A DNA stretch of 64,000 nucleotides from Fervidobacterium changbaicum (GTDB lineage Bacteria > Thermotogota > Thermotogae > Thermotogales > Fervidobacteriaceae), in assembly GCF_004117075.1 (NCBI RefSeq), contig NZ_CP026721.1, positions 744,001 to 808,000 on the forward strand. Reading direction: 5' to 3'. The notes under the pieces were generated by a model. It saw nothing but the letters and a program-made list of their open reading frames with translations. It made no database searches and was not told the DNA's origin. A program made the position numbers and the translations under genes. Positions 26,559 through 35,558 of this stretch are shown here, piece by piece; the stretch's first letter is position 1, and every line of letters starts with the position of its first letter.

Positions 26559-27605
26559 TTACAGATCTTGTGGTATGCGATTCAAAGTAGAGTTCCTTAA
26601 CTTCAATTCAACAGGCAGAATAATTTGAGAAACCGAACCTGTTTCCATGTTTTTTATCAAACTCTTAAATGCTTCCGAACCAAGCTTGAGTTTGTCGGTA
26701 GCCACTGTGGTCAAAGGTGGTTCAATTATTGAGGAAAAGCTTATGTCATCAAAACCAACGACTGAAACATCGTCAGGGACTTTGAATCCGAGTTCTTTCA
26801 GTGTTTTGATAGCTGCATAAGCAAAGATGTCGTTGTAGCACAGCAGTGCATCGTAGTTGAACTTTTGACCTTTCCTGATAACGAACGTTTTGAAAGTTTC
26901 GTATGCGCTTTCGAAACCTTCGTTTGAGTATATCACTTCTAAGTTTATCTGTCCTTCTGACATCTCCGATTTAAATTCTTCTAAAGCCCTTCTCACACCT
27001 TCTTCCCTTACCCGCGAGGCATATTTATGTTTTTGCGCATTCAAAAAAAGAATGTTTTTGTGCCCTGTGTCTAAAAGATATTTCATAGCTATATATCCAC
27101 CGCGTTCATCGTCGCTGCAAACGTAGTTTGTTTGTATCTTTTCAAACCTTGCTCCTATTACAACGTTTGGTATCCCTTGCTGAACTAATCTTATAATGTC
27201 GTCTATCTTTGTTTGTACCGCGGTGATAATCAAACCATCAACTCGCCTTTGTAGTAATGTGTTTATCGCTCTTTCTTCGTTTTCGTAGCTTCGATCTGTG
27301 TTCACAAGTAATATGGTGTATCCGTAGTTCCGAGCTTCGAGTTCTATTCCTTTTATTACTTCCGCGTAAAAAGGATTGGTGTTATCAACAACGACAACAC
27401 CTATTAAATGCGTCTTCCTTGTTCTGAGCGCACTTGCGGTACAGTCCCTTGTGTATCCTAACTCTGCCGCAACCTTGAGTATTTTCTCTTTCGTTTCTTT
27501 TTTTACATACCCACGACCACTTAACGCTCGCGATACGGTATTTATCGAAAAGCCTGATGCTTCTGCTACATCTTTTATAGTTGCGAATCTTTTTCTTTTC
27601 ACCAT
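26559..27605 (-). CDS. LacI family transcriptional regulator, last gene of the candidate sulfoquinovose operon
   Basis: A 348-residue repressor. The N-terminal helix-turn-helix is TIKDVAEASGFSINTVSRAL (about 8-27) with the hinge region EKILKVAAELGYTRD, followed by a periplasmic-binding-protein-like effector domain (LIGVVVVDNTNPFYAEVIKG; VDGLIITAV; VVGFDDISFSSIIEPPLTTV). The ATG overlaps the preceding stop as TAATG. It probably binds the TAACGTTA palindromes at 40091, 40241 and 15189; the effector might be sulfoquinovose, a derivative, or another sugar. Autoregulation follows if it is cotranscribed. Confidence 0.9.
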   Translation of the reverse strand: MVKRKRFATIKDVAEASGFSINTVSRALSGRGYVKKETKEKILKVAAELGYTRDCTASALRTRKTHLIGVVVVDNTNPFYAEVIKGIELEARNYGYTILLVNTDRSYENEERAINTLLQRRVDGLIITAVQTKIDDIIRLVQQGIPNVVIGARFEKIQTNYVCSDDERGGYIAMKYLLDTGHKNILFLNAQKHKYASRVREEGVRRALEEFKSEMSEGQINLEVIYSNEGFESAYETFKTFVIRKGQKFNYDALLCYNDIFAYAAIKTLKELGFKVPDDVSVVGFDDISFSSIIEPPLTTVATDKLKLGSEAFKSLIKNMETGSVSQIILPVELKLRNSTLNRIPQDL

Positions 27606-28087
27606 TACCTGAAATTCTCCTCCTCTATTTTCTGAACCTCTTTATACGCGTTTCTGAGAAACTCTTGACGCCATTCCGGGAACCCTTCGGTAAAGGAAGC
27701 CTCAAGCCATTTGTCCACAATGTCACACGCTTGCTCGGGAGCTATCACCCAACCACCCATCGTTAATACATTTGCGTTATTAACCACTTTTGCCATCTTT
27801 CCGGTATAACTACCTTCAACAGCAACAGCGTATATACCTTTGAACTTATTGGCAACGATGGACATACCAGCACCTGTGCCACAAATCAAGATGCCCCTTT
27901 TGTATTCACCAGATTGTATTTTCTTAGCTACTCGTGGTGCAACAACATAGTATGGAAGCCAGTTCTCAGGATCTAATGTTCCTACGTCTTCTACTTCGTA
28001 TCCTTTTTCCTGAAGGTGTTTCTTCACAGCTTCTTTGAGGTTGAAACCCGATTTATCAGAACCGATAACTATCCTCTTTTCATCCAT
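27605..28087 (-). CDS. RpiB/LacA-family isomerase, candidate 4-deoxy-4-sulfoerythrose isomerase
   Basis: A 160-residue RpiB-fold protein. The fold and base are clear: IVIGSDKSGFNLKEAVKKHL at the N-terminus, Cys69 in ILICGTGAGMSIVANKFKGI, and NNANVLTMGG. Compared from memory with E. coli RpiB, several ribose-5-phosphate pocket residues are missing: the GCDH His is Lys12, the His of HNDTNV is Val102, the Arg after FGS is Trp113, and the C-terminal GGRHQQR is replaced by GFPEWRQ. This argues against ribose-5-phosphate as substrate. In the sulfo-TK route an RpiB-like enzyme (SqwI) isomerises sulfoerythrose to sulfoerythrulose, which fits this position. Confidence 0.8.
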   Translation of the reverse strand: MDEKRIVIGSDKSGFNLKEAVKKHLQEKGYEVEDVGTLDPENWLPYYVVAPRVAKKIQSGEYKRGILICGTGAGMSIVANKFKGIYAVAVEGSYTGKMAKVVNNANVLTMGGWVIAPEQACDIVDKWLEASFTEGFPEWRQEFLRNAYKEVQKIEEENFR

Positions 28088-28111
28088 TTTATATTCCTCC
28101 TCTGAATTTCA

Positions 28112-29560
28112 TTAATCCAAGAGTTTATAGTTCTGATAATAGTCTTTGTATGGAACTTTCTTTACGCCAGCAAGTCCAAACCAGTTCATAACTTCAATAA
28201 CTTCACTATCCCAAATCCCTTTCACAACTGGAAAGTGGTGCTCCAATTTCCTAACAAGCAACGTGTTCATCAAATCCAGCGCATTAATCTCTTCACCAAA
28301 GTACTTCACCTTTCCAAGCCAGCCCCTACTCCCAAAGTAATCCGGCTTGCTTTCGTCGTCTATAAACTCACCTGTCAAGACGAAGTACTCAGACAGATTG
28401 TTCCCAATCCTTGCTATCGTGGCCGCCATTTTTGAAAATTTCATACTCGATACCGGTGCCATCTCCAACCATCCTTTGCCTTCTATGTACGGTCCTGGAT
28501 TGAAGTGCCTTTCCAGAACCAAGGGTGCGCTGCTATAGTATTTGCTTCCAATCCCGCAGTGCCACAAGAATATACTGTTATCCGACATGTCAAAGCTCGA
28601 TAAGTCCATCAATATCGCAGGATAACCTGATATGTATTCAAGCATTTTCATACTTAGCAGACTGACAACATCTCCTTCGCAGACGGTCGTATGCCCTTCG
28701 TCAGAAAGGAAAGCGTATGCTCCGCAGGGAACCATCCCAAGCTCACTCCTAAACCTTGGCCAGCAGCTGATGGCAAGCCCATCGTAGTTGCCTTTCTGAA
28801 CAAGTTCCCTCACCGAACTGACAAGCCTCGCCATCTTTTCTACGAAACCCTCCGTGAACGTATCCGCAATCACGTACTTTTCACGGATTTCTTTTTCGAC
28901 CTCCCTGACTTTACTTTCACTCTGCTCAAAGAACAGTTTTTTCAAATCCCCAAACTCTATCTCATCAACAGAGACACCGAATTTGGAAAATAATATCCTC
29001 GGATCGTAGAATAGGTTGTCAAAACCCGGTGCACGTCCACCAACGAGTGCATAATTTGAGCCTTTCACATTAACTATGGCCCTGAGTGCCCTTATCGATA
29101 CTTCAAATCTTCTTCTGAAAAGCTCATCTTCTACAAATCCATAGAACCACTTAGCATCCTTGCTTAAATAAGGCATGAACCTATCCATGATGCTCATGTT
29201 TAAATTCATATTGCAGAACGAATTAAGTGGCAGCGGACCAGACTTGGTTATCTCTGGAACTGCCCAAAGACCAAGGTAAGCCTTTGTTTGAGCCAATGTT
29301 TGTATTAAATATCCTGACGAGAACGATGTAGACTGTACTAGCAAGAAATCTACACCTTGGTCCTCAATTTCTCTAAGTGCCTCAGCAGCATCTTTCTTCG
29401 TTACAACAAAATCTTTGCGCCAGTAGAATTCAAACCCAAGTTCTTGTGACAGTTTATTCAAGCCTTCTACGCTTTTGTTATATACTTCTTGCTTATTTCC
29501 TCTGTAATTTAACTGAATGAGACCAACAAGGCCCACCTTGAGCTTTCTTTTTGCTTGCAT
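28112..29560 (-). CDS. sugar isomerase of the L-fucose/L-arabinose isomerase superfamily, candidate sulfoquinovose isomerase
   Basis: A 482-residue cytosolic protein. The N-terminal domain begins LKVGLVGLIQLNYRGNKQEV and has VDFLLVQSTSFSSGYLIQTL, the Rossmann-like layout of AraA/FucI relatives. The C-terminal half has GLAISCWPRFRSELGMVPCG, CEGDVVSLLSMKMLEYISG and DNSIFLWHCGIG, the CEGD and WHCG patterns of the FucI-C-type family. ATG overlaps the GH31 stop as TGATG. Relatives of this superfamily (SqvD/SftI) convert sulfoquinovose to sulfofructose in sulfo-TAL and sulfo-TK clusters. Context makes that the leading hypothesis, but an ordinary aldose isomerase cannot be excluded. Confidence 0.75.
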   Translation of the reverse strand: MQAKRKLKVGLVGLIQLNYRGNKQEVYNKSVEGLNKLSQELGFEFYWRKDFVVTKKDAAEALREIEDQGVDFLLVQSTSFSSGYLIQTLAQTKAYLGLWAVPEITKSGPLPLNSFCNMNLNMSIMDRFMPYLSKDAKWFYGFVEDELFRRRFEVSIRALRAIVNVKGSNYALVGGRAPGFDNLFYDPRILFSKFGVSVDEIEFGDLKKLFFEQSESKVREVEKEIREKYVIADTFTEGFVEKMARLVSSVRELVQKGNYDGLAISCWPRFRSELGMVPCGAYAFLSDEGHTTVCEGDVVSLLSMKMLEYISGYPAILMDLSSFDMSDNSIFLWHCGIGSKYYSSAPLVLERHFNPGPYIEGKGWLEMAPVSSMKFSKMAATIARIGNNLSEYFVLTGEFIDDESKPDYFGSRGWLGKVKYFGEEINALDLMNTLLVRKLEHHFPVVKGIWDSEVIEVMNWFGLAGVKKVPYKDYYQNYKLLD

Positions 29561-31581
29561 CACTTCATATCACCTGCTTTTTCAAAAACATCTTTCCATT
29601 CAGAATCAGCCAGGTAAAAAACTGGAGGATATCCAATTGGAGCCTCTATTTCGTAAGTACCACCGGTATATCTTTTGCCGCTCCACAAGTGCACCCATTC
29701 ATCATCTGGAATGAAGACCTTCTTTGTATCCTGCCCACTTTCTATAACCGGAGCTACCAGCAGGTCTTCCCCGAATAGGTACTGATATTTCAACTCTTCT
29801 GTGTTTTCGATTCTGTACCTCAAGTTCAGTGGCATTATTATAGGCTTTCCTTCATAAGCGTACTTTTCGACAAGCTGTTTTATGTAAGGTTTCAATGCAT
29901 AATGCACCATGCTCATCCTGGCAAAGTGCTTTAAAGTTTCTTCATCGGAATCGAACTGCCAGTTCTCATCCGGCCAGTTACCCTCATGGGTTCTCATAAC
30001 CGGCGTGAACGTCGACTGCTCTGCCCATCTCATGAAGAGCTCTTTCGTGCGCTTAGTGACGACGATATCGGGCACGTTTTTCGCCAATGTAGTGTAACCG
30101 CCAATATCTGAATGCGTAAGTCCAATACCAGACATGGTCATAGAGAGTGCTGCAACAATTACAGACGGTAATCCGTCGTCTTTTGACCAATTCACAAGTT
30201 GGTCTCCGTGCCAGAAAAGGGTTGAATATCTTGCACTGTGAAGATTACCTGCCCTCATGAAAAACACAACTTCGCCCATTTTTCCGGCCTCTTCGACAGC
30301 TTCTGCATTAATCTTCGCCCAATCCACGGGGTACCTATTGTGATATAGCTCTGCTGGTGTTCCATCGTACAACACCGCGTCGGTTGGTAGATACTCTCCA
30401 AAGTCAGCCATCCACCCAGAAAGTCCAATTCCTATCATGTTTGATTTAATAACTTTTTTTATCCATTCTCTGGCTTCTGGGTTTGTAAAATCGACAAGTG
30501 CTGCAGGGAACGTGGTTACAACAACATGGTATTCTTCCCCGTTTGGTTTTCTAACAAGGTATCCTTTTTTCGAAGCCTCTTGGTAAAGCGAACCTTCTAA
30601 AGCCAGGAATGTGTTTATGTAGCCAAGTGTTCTGATTCCCATATCTCTAAGCTGGTCTATCATCTCTGGTAAATTGGGATACATATTCTCATCGTAAACC
30701 CAGTTCCACATCAGTTGTTTTCCAAACGTTGTGATACGTTTGCCTTCCCAGTCTTGAATCCAAAGACCTGTGATTTTCAATCCCTTCTCAAGTGCGCGCA
30801 TGATTTTGGGAACAACTACATCTCGCCCACCTTGGAGTCCTAAAATCACGCCATCGTATACCCAATCAGGCAGAGGATTTGGAAGACCTATACTCTTGGT
30901 CAGCTTTACGACGGTGTCAATAAGCGAATTTCCAGTACCAAATTCGATTTTCTGAGGTATCTCATGTATTTCTAACTCATGAAAGTTCCTATGAGAGAAA
31001 TCAAATTCGCTGTAAGCATAGCTGTGCACTATCGAATAATAATTTCTGCTGGAAACAAACGTTGGTTGCGGGAAGTAAGTTGTGTGCCAATCTCCGCCCG
31101 CATCGTCCTTAAAATTTGCAAAGTGAGTTATAATGTCTCTTTTGTTTCTCCCAACGCCTTGTTCTGAGACCCACAGTGGAACTCTCTTACCTCTTAGATT
31201 CAGATACGAGTACTGTTCCCCACATCCGTATATCTCTTCACTCTCATAAGTAGGTATGTAAATCCAAAATCTGTTCAAATTCTTTGAAGCCGACAAAATC
31301 TCAATGGTTAATTTATCAGCAATAAGACTGAATTTGCTCTTCAGTTCCTCACCACTTGGGGAAAAGAACAGTATCTCGCATTGATTTTCATTTTTCGAAA
31401 GCACCTTGAACTTTCTCAGAGGTATTTTCTCATTATAGTACTTTGAAATATTGAAATTCCCGTGCGACATCTCGTACGTATTCTCACCTCGACCCACTGC
31501 AAATATGGGAAAATCTTCGCTATGGGCAAGTTCAAAGTTACCTATTCTTAGCGTAAGAGAATTTTCGCTGATTTCAATCAT
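29560..31581 (-). CDS. glycoside hydrolase family 31, probable sulfoquinovosidase (YihQ-like)
   Basis: A 673-residue GH31 enzyme without a signal peptide. It aligns without gaps to remembered E. coli YihQ through the core: nucleophile Asp393 (GWMADFGEYLPTD; YihQ D405), acid/base Asp460 (WHGDQ; D472), and sulfonate-site residues Gln250 (GLQGG; Q262), Gln276 (WIQDW; Q288), Trp292 (LMWNW; W304) and Tyr496 (SDIGGYTT; Y508), all at a constant offset of 12. The sulfonate-contacting Arg301 is Gln289 here (FGKQLMW). The enzyme should release sulfoquinovose from sulfoquinovosyl glycerol. GGGGTG precedes the ATG. The substitution leaves some doubt on specificity; a plain alpha-glucosidase or alpha-xylosidase is less likely given the local identity. 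Confidence 0.85.
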   Translation of the reverse strand: MIEISENSLTLRIGNFELAHSEDFPIFAVGRGENTYEMSHGNFNISKYYNEKIPLRKFKVLSKNENQCEILFFSPSGEELKSKFSLIADKLTIEILSASKNLNRFWIYIPTYESEEIYGCGEQYSYLNLRGKRVPLWVSEQGVGRNKRDIITHFANFKDDAGGDWHTTYFPQPTFVSSRNYYSIVHSYAYSEFDFSHRNFHELEIHEIPQKIEFGTGNSLIDTVVKLTKSIGLPNPLPDWVYDGVILGLQGGRDVVVPKIMRALEKGLKITGLWIQDWEGKRITTFGKQLMWNWVYDENMYPNLPEMIDQLRDMGIRTLGYINTFLALEGSLYQEASKKGYLVRKPNGEEYHVVVTTFPAALVDFTNPEAREWIKKVIKSNMIGIGLSGWMADFGEYLPTDAVLYDGTPAELYHNRYPVDWAKINAEAVEEAGKMGEVVFFMRAGNLHSARYSTLFWHGDQLVNWSKDDGLPSVIVAALSMTMSGIGLTHSDIGGYTTLAKNVPDIVVTKRTKELFMRWAEQSTFTPVMRTHEGNWPDENWQFDSDEETLKHFARMSMVHYALKPYIKQLVEKYAYEGKPIIMPLNLRYRIENTEELKYQYLFGEDLLVAPVIESGQDTKKVFIPDDEWVHLWSGKRYTGGTYEIEAPIGYPPVFYLADSEWKDVFEKAGDMK

Positions 31582-31617
31582 ATTTTTTCACCCCTGAAAC
31601 ATCAACAGAGTCATTTT

Positions 31618-32595
31618 TTAAATATTTAAAAGCTTTTTAGCAGCAGTGTAGATATCTTTTGCCGTCATCTTGTACTTTTCCAGTAGAAAGTCCGTCAGTC
31701 CAACTTCCCCGAAATGGTCCCTTACCCCTATTCTCGCAACTGGAACGGGGTAGTATTCAGTTACCACTTCGCAGACCGCACTTCCCCAGCCATTTAATAT
31801 GCTGTGGTTCTCAGCAACTACAATTCGGCCCGTTTCCTTAGCAGCTTTGACAATAGTTTCCTCATCAACCGGCTTAAGCGTGTGCATGTTCAAAAGCCTT
31901 ACGCTGATGCCTTCATCTTCGAGCATATTCGTAGCAATTATCGATTGTCCAACCATCAAGCCAGAGGCAATTATTGTTATATCTTTTCCATCTTTCATCG
32001 TGAATATCTTTCCAATTTCGAAATTTTCGTTGCCATTGAAGAACCTGTCTTTTCTTCTTCTGTAAAGTCTCGTATAGACTGGCCGATTATGGTAGATGAT
32101 CTGTTTGAATAAACTTCTCAGCTGGTGTGTATCGGCTGGTTCAACTATAACCATGTTCGGTAAATTTCTCATTATCCCTGCATCCTCAAAGCTCATGTGT
32201 GTGCCTCCGTTGAGTTCCGCAGTAACTCCCGGGTCTGTTCCCACTATCTTAACAGGTAATCCTGCGTAAGCAATGGATATCGTTATCTGGTCATACGCAC
32301 GTCTTGTAGCAAACGGAGTAAAGCTGTGTGCGATTGGGATTAACCCCATATTCGCAAGACCAGCAGCTATACCCATCATGTTAGCTTCGGCCACTCCGAC
32401 ATCGATGAACCTATCGGGGAACCTTTCTTTGAATTTTAACGTACTGTCTGACCTTGCTAAATCTGCGTTTAAAACTACTATCCGTTCGTCTTCCTCTGCC
32501 AAACTAAGCAATAATTCACCGTATACATCTCTGATTTCCCTTTCATCCTGCGTTGGTAATGGCAATTTCCTCGCCTCGATGTTCTTATTGCTCAT
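31618..32595 (-). CDS. transketolase C-terminal subunit, candidate 6-deoxy-6-sulfofructose transketolase
   Basis: A 325-residue C-terminal half of a split thiamine-diphosphate transketolase, with the pyrimidine-binding domain (ADLARSDSTLKFKERFPDRF, VGVAEANMMGIAAGLA with the conserved Glu) and the C-terminal domain (ITIIASGLMVGQSIIATNML). ATG overlaps the N-terminal subunit gene as ATGA. Split transketolases are common, but this pair sits between a YihQ-like gene and an alcohol dehydrogenase gene, as in sulfo-TK clusters (SqwGH). There it moves two-carbon units from sulfofructose and sulfoerythrulose to glyceraldehyde 3-phosphate, giving xylulose 5-phosphate. Confidence 0.82.
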   Translation of the reverse strand: MSNKNIEARKLPLPTQDEREIRDVYGELLLSLAEEDERIVVLNADLARSDSTLKFKERFPDRFIDVGVAEANMMGIAAGLANMGLIPIAHSFTPFATRRAYDQITISIAYAGLPVKIVGTDPGVTAELNGGTHMSFEDAGIMRNLPNMVIVEPADTHQLRSLFKQIIYHNRPVYTRLYRRRKDRFFNGNENFEIGKIFTMKDGKDITIIASGLMVGQSIIATNMLEDEGISVRLLNMHTLKPVDEETIVKAAKETGRIVVAENHSILNGWGSAVCEVVTEYYPVPVARIGVRDHFGEVGLTDFLLEKYKMTAKDIYTAAKKLLNI

Positions 32596-33467
32596 TTCGT
32601 ATCAGCCCCTTTGAACTGTTCCATCTCTTTCTTTAAAGTTTCAACCGCTATCCGCAGTTCTTCTTCTTTAATCGGCATATTGTGAGACGCTACCTTACCT
32701 TCTGCAAAGAACGCACCCTTGCCTTTTATGGTGTGCAGTATTATCATGGTTGGTTTTTCCTGTTGAGCCATTCCTTCGCGAATGGCGTTATATATCTGCT
32801 CAACGTTGTGACCATCAACCTCTACGACATGCCAATTAAACGCTCTCCATTTATCTGCCAGCGGTTCGAGATTGTTGACCTCGTGAATGTAACCATCTAT
32901 CTGCATCTTGTTATAGTCAGTGAACGCGATTAAATTGTTCAGTTTGTTATGGGAAGCGAACATCGCTGCCTCCCAGATCTGACCTTCCTGCGATTCTCCA
33001 TCACCTATAAGTGCGAAAACACGGATGTCCATTTTTCTAATCTTTGCCCCAAGTGCCATGCCAACCGCCGCTGACAAGCCCTGTCCAAGTGAACCAGCAG
33101 TCATATCCACACCGGGAGTCTTAAGCCTATCGCAGTGGCTCGGAAGATTCGTATTTGGTTTATTTAATGTATATATCCAGTCGTATGGAAAGTACCCAAG
33201 GTCAGCCAGAACAGAATAAAGCGCTGGACCAGCATGTCCTTTTGACAACACGAACCTATCGCGTTCATCCCATTTGGGGTTTTTGGGATCGATTCTCATA
33301 ACCTTGTAATAAAGCACGGCCAATACCTCGGCTATTGACAGAGAACCGCCAACATGTCCCACGCCAAGGTGACCTATCATCTCAAGAGTAATAATCCTTA
33401 TCTGTGTGGCCTTCCTTTTCAAAAACCTGACCTCCTCAGGTGTTAAATCCAGCAGGTGAACGTTCAA
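32592..33467 (-). CDS. transketolase N-terminal subunit, candidate 6-deoxy-6-sulfofructose transketolase
   Basis: A 291-residue N-terminal transketolase subunit binding the diphosphate of ThDP: GHLGVGHVGGSLSIAEVLAV, GSLGQGLSAAVGMALG, and the metal/diphosphate motif ALIGDGESQEGQIWEAA followed about 20 residues later by DYNKMQIDG. The start is a TTG eight bases after AAGGAGG; a TTG six codons further upstream overlaps that site and is rejected. Coupled to the C-terminal subunit. Assignment to sulfosugar cleavage rests on neighbours, not on residues I can identify. Confidence 0.82.
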   Translation of the reverse strand: MNVHLLDLTPEEVRFLKRKATQIRIITLEMIGHLGVGHVGGSLSIAEVLAVLYYKVMRIDPKNPKWDERDRFVLSKGHAGPALYSVLADLGYFPYDWIYTLNKPNTNLPSHCDRLKTPGVDMTAGSLGQGLSAAVGMALGAKIRKMDIRVFALIGDGESQEGQIWEAAMFASHNKLNNLIAFTDYNKMQIDGYIHEVNNLEPLADKWRAFNWHVVEVDGHNVEQIYNAIREGMAQQEKPTMIILHTIKGKGAFFAEGKVASHNMPIKEEELRIAVETLKKEMEQFKGADTK

Positions 33468-33502
33468 GATGAATCCCTCCTTCAATACGCTACCAAGCGC
33501 AA

Positions 33503-34621
33503 TTAATATATGGTTTTCAAAATCTCCAAGACGTCTTCGTATTTCGGATTCCCTGGTGTTAGGTTTATAATATTTGCTTCAACCGAAACTTTTGCTATTT
33601 TCTCAAGCTCGTCTTCTTTTACACCATAGTCATGCAGTTTCAATGAAAAACCTGAGTATTCCATCATATGCTCAATTCTCTTTGCGAGTTCCTCAACATC
33701 TTTAAATCCAACGTATCGGACAAAATCATCCATCTTTTCTGAGATGAACTTGTAAGTCCAGTGAATTAAAGTAGGCAACGTTAAAGCACATGCAAGTCCG
33801 TGTTCTACGTTGTAAAAACTCGTAATCGGGAAACTTATTGCGTGTGCCGCCGTTGTTCTTGTTTGACTGAACGCTATACCTGCTATTGTTGCCGCAATCG
33901 CCATCTCGTCTTTTGCCCACTCTTCACCGTTAAGTGAGGCTTCGTAACTTTCAAATATCATCTTCGCTGATCTCAGAGCAAGACCTTCCGTGTAAGGTTG
34001 TGTACTAGTAGCCCAGTAGCTTTCAATGGCATGGGTAAGTGCATCAAGGCCTGTTGTTGCAGCAACTCTTTTCGGCATCGAGTAGGTTAAGACAGGGTCA
34101 ACCAGTGCGATATCAGCCCAGAACGTTGGGCTTGTCATTGGCTTTTTTATATCGTTCAATGTGTAAACCCCAACGTTTGTTACCTCACTTCCTGTACCTG
34201 ATGTCGTGGGTATAAGCATCAAAGGTAACCTTTTCTCAAATTTCTTCTTTCCCTCAACATAATCAGCCAATTTACCTTCACTGACAAGCAAAGAACTTAC
34301 CGCTTTTGCCGTATCAAGTGTGCTTCCTCCACCTATCCCTATCACTCCCTCAAATTTGGGGGCACCTTTTGAATGCTCGTATACCGACTCTATAATTTCA
34401 TCGATTAATTCACAGGGAGGATTTGGAATTATCTTGTTGTAAATAAAAACGGAGTTAAATCCTGTCATCACCTCTTTGAAGTATTCGTTTGAGCTCACAT
34501 AAGGGTCGCATATAACAAGTACATTCGATACGCCAAATATCTCAGCAGACCTTTTCAGCTCACCTTTGCCATAAATAACTCTAACAGGATTGTAAAGCTG
34601 AAATTGACCTGTTCCAAACAT
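33503..34621 (-). CDS. iron-containing alcohol dehydrogenase, candidate sulfoacetaldehyde reductase
   Basis: A 372-residue group III (Fe-type) alcohol dehydrogenase. Nucleotide-binding GIGGGSTLDTAKAVSSL (about 95-110), PTTSGTGSEVTNVGVYT, and metal ligands in TGLDALTHAIESYWA, TTAAHAISFP and FYNVEHGLACAL are all intact. The ATG follows GAGGTGA; a GTG three codons upstream is less well placed. The isethionate-forming sulfoacetaldehyde reductases SarD and SqwF belong to this family, so reduction of the sulfoacetaldehyde end product with NAD(P)H is the likely role. A lactaldehyde or butanol dehydrogenase role would be the default outside this context. Confidence 0.8.
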   Translation of the reverse strand: MFGTGQFQLYNPVRVIYGKGELKRSAEIFGVSNVLVICDPYVSSNEYFKEVMTGFNSVFIYNKIIPNPPCELIDEIIESVYEHSKGAPKFEGVIGIGGGSTLDTAKAVSSLLVSEGKLADYVEGKKKFEKRLPLMLIPTTSGTGSEVTNVGVYTLNDIKKPMTSPTFWADIALVDPVLTYSMPKRVAATTGLDALTHAIESYWATSTQPYTEGLALRSAKMIFESYEASLNGEEWAKDEMAIAATIAGIAFSQTRTTAAHAISFPITSFYNVEHGLACALTLPTLIHWTYKFISEKMDDFVRYVGFKDVEELAKRIEHMMEYSGFSLKLHDYGVKEDELEKIAKVSVEANIINLTPGNPKYEDVLEILKTIY

Positions 34622-34626
34622 CCTCG

Positions 34627-35529
34627 TCACCTCTTTTCTCTGCCTTTGCTGAAATAATTACTCATAGTAAGCAGAAAACCACCGAAGAGTATCACCAGAA
34701 CACCTACCAATTGCTTTGCTGTTACGGACTCACCAAAGAAGGACATCACAAAAATCACGTACGCAGGCATGAGCAGGAGCACAGTCCTCACAAGCCATAC
34801 CGGGAAGATCCTCAAATTCCTGTAATAGACAACATATATCAGGTACTGGAAAATACCACCCATAACAAGTCCGGCGGTTTCAATGTTTGCACCCAGCAAA
34901 GTGAAATTTCTGGTTAGCTCTCGGACCAACGAGTTTATCGAAAAGAGGCAAAAGAAGACAAGTGTAAAGAAGTTGTTGTAGAACGCAATAACAAAATCCG
35001 AACCTGGATTTCTCTTGTCTTCTTGTACACTGCGAATAACAAAGGCGTTTAAACTTATGAAAAACGCACTGAGCAGAAAAAAGATATCTCCGTAGCTGAA
35101 TTTTATTAAATCCGTACTGCCTGAAACAAGTACAACTCCAAAGAGCATCAATACCATTGAAAGGATATCCACAAAGCTTGGTAATTCACCAAGAAAGATG
35201 GAAATAACGGTGGAAAAAAGAACATCAGTTCTCAACAGAACGGCTCCTTTGGACGCTGTTGAATATTTAAAACCAAGGAAAGCTGTGATATCGAGCGCAA
35301 AGCCAAGTAGACCTATCAGAACAAGCCTTGGAAAAATGTACCCTACTCTGAGTATTTCCTTGATTTTCCCGGTAAAAGTCCCAACTAACAACATCGAAAA
35401 AAGTACAAACGTTCTTATGAAAACACCGTTGAAAACGACACCAAACATAGACAATGCTAATTTATTCGCTATATAATAACTTCCCCATACAACTACGAGG
35501 ACCGGTAAACTCAATGCCTTTATAGACAC
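34627..35529 (-). CDS. EamA/DMT family transporter, candidate isethionate exporter
   Basis: A 300-residue membrane protein with about ten hydrophobic segments arranged as two five-helix halves, typical of the DMT/EamA family (LPVLVVVWGSYYIANKLALS first; VTAKQLVGVLVILFGGFLL last). The GTG start is close to AAGGAG, so the exact start is uncertain. The gene is 5 bases before the alcohol dehydrogenase gene. Members usually export metabolites, and sulfosugar pathways must discard a C2 or C3 sulfonate, so isethionate export is the contextual guess. Confidence 0.72.
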   Translation of the reverse strand: MSIKALSLPVLVVVWGSYYIANKLALSMFGVVFNGVFIRTFVLFSMLLVGTFTGKIKEILRVGYIFPRLVLIGLLGFALDITAFLGFKYSTASKGAVLLRTDVLFSTVISIFLGELPSFVDILSMVLMLFGVVLVSGSTDLIKFSYGDIFFLLSAFFISLNAFVIRSVQEDKRNPGSDFVIAFYNNFFTLVFFCLFSINSLVRELTRNFTLLGANIETAGLVMGGIFQYLIYVVYYRNLRIFPVWLVRTVLLLMPAYVIFVMSFFGESVTAKQLVGVLVILFGGFLLTMSNYFSKGREKR

Positions 35530-35558
35530 CCTCTCCTTTATCGAAACTCAACTGTCAT

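Noticed and set aside
27605-28087. Standard ribose-5-phosphate isomerase B assignment
   Set aside because: Key phosphate and ring-opening residues of RpiB are missing; called RpiB-family isomerase instead.
29560-31581. GH31 gene as an ordinary alpha-glucosidase or alpha-xylosidase
   Set aside because: Stretches around both catalytic Asp residues and the sulfonate site match YihQ closely with a constant offset of 12; the operon also lacks xylose isomerase and xylulokinase genes. Kept only as the alternative.
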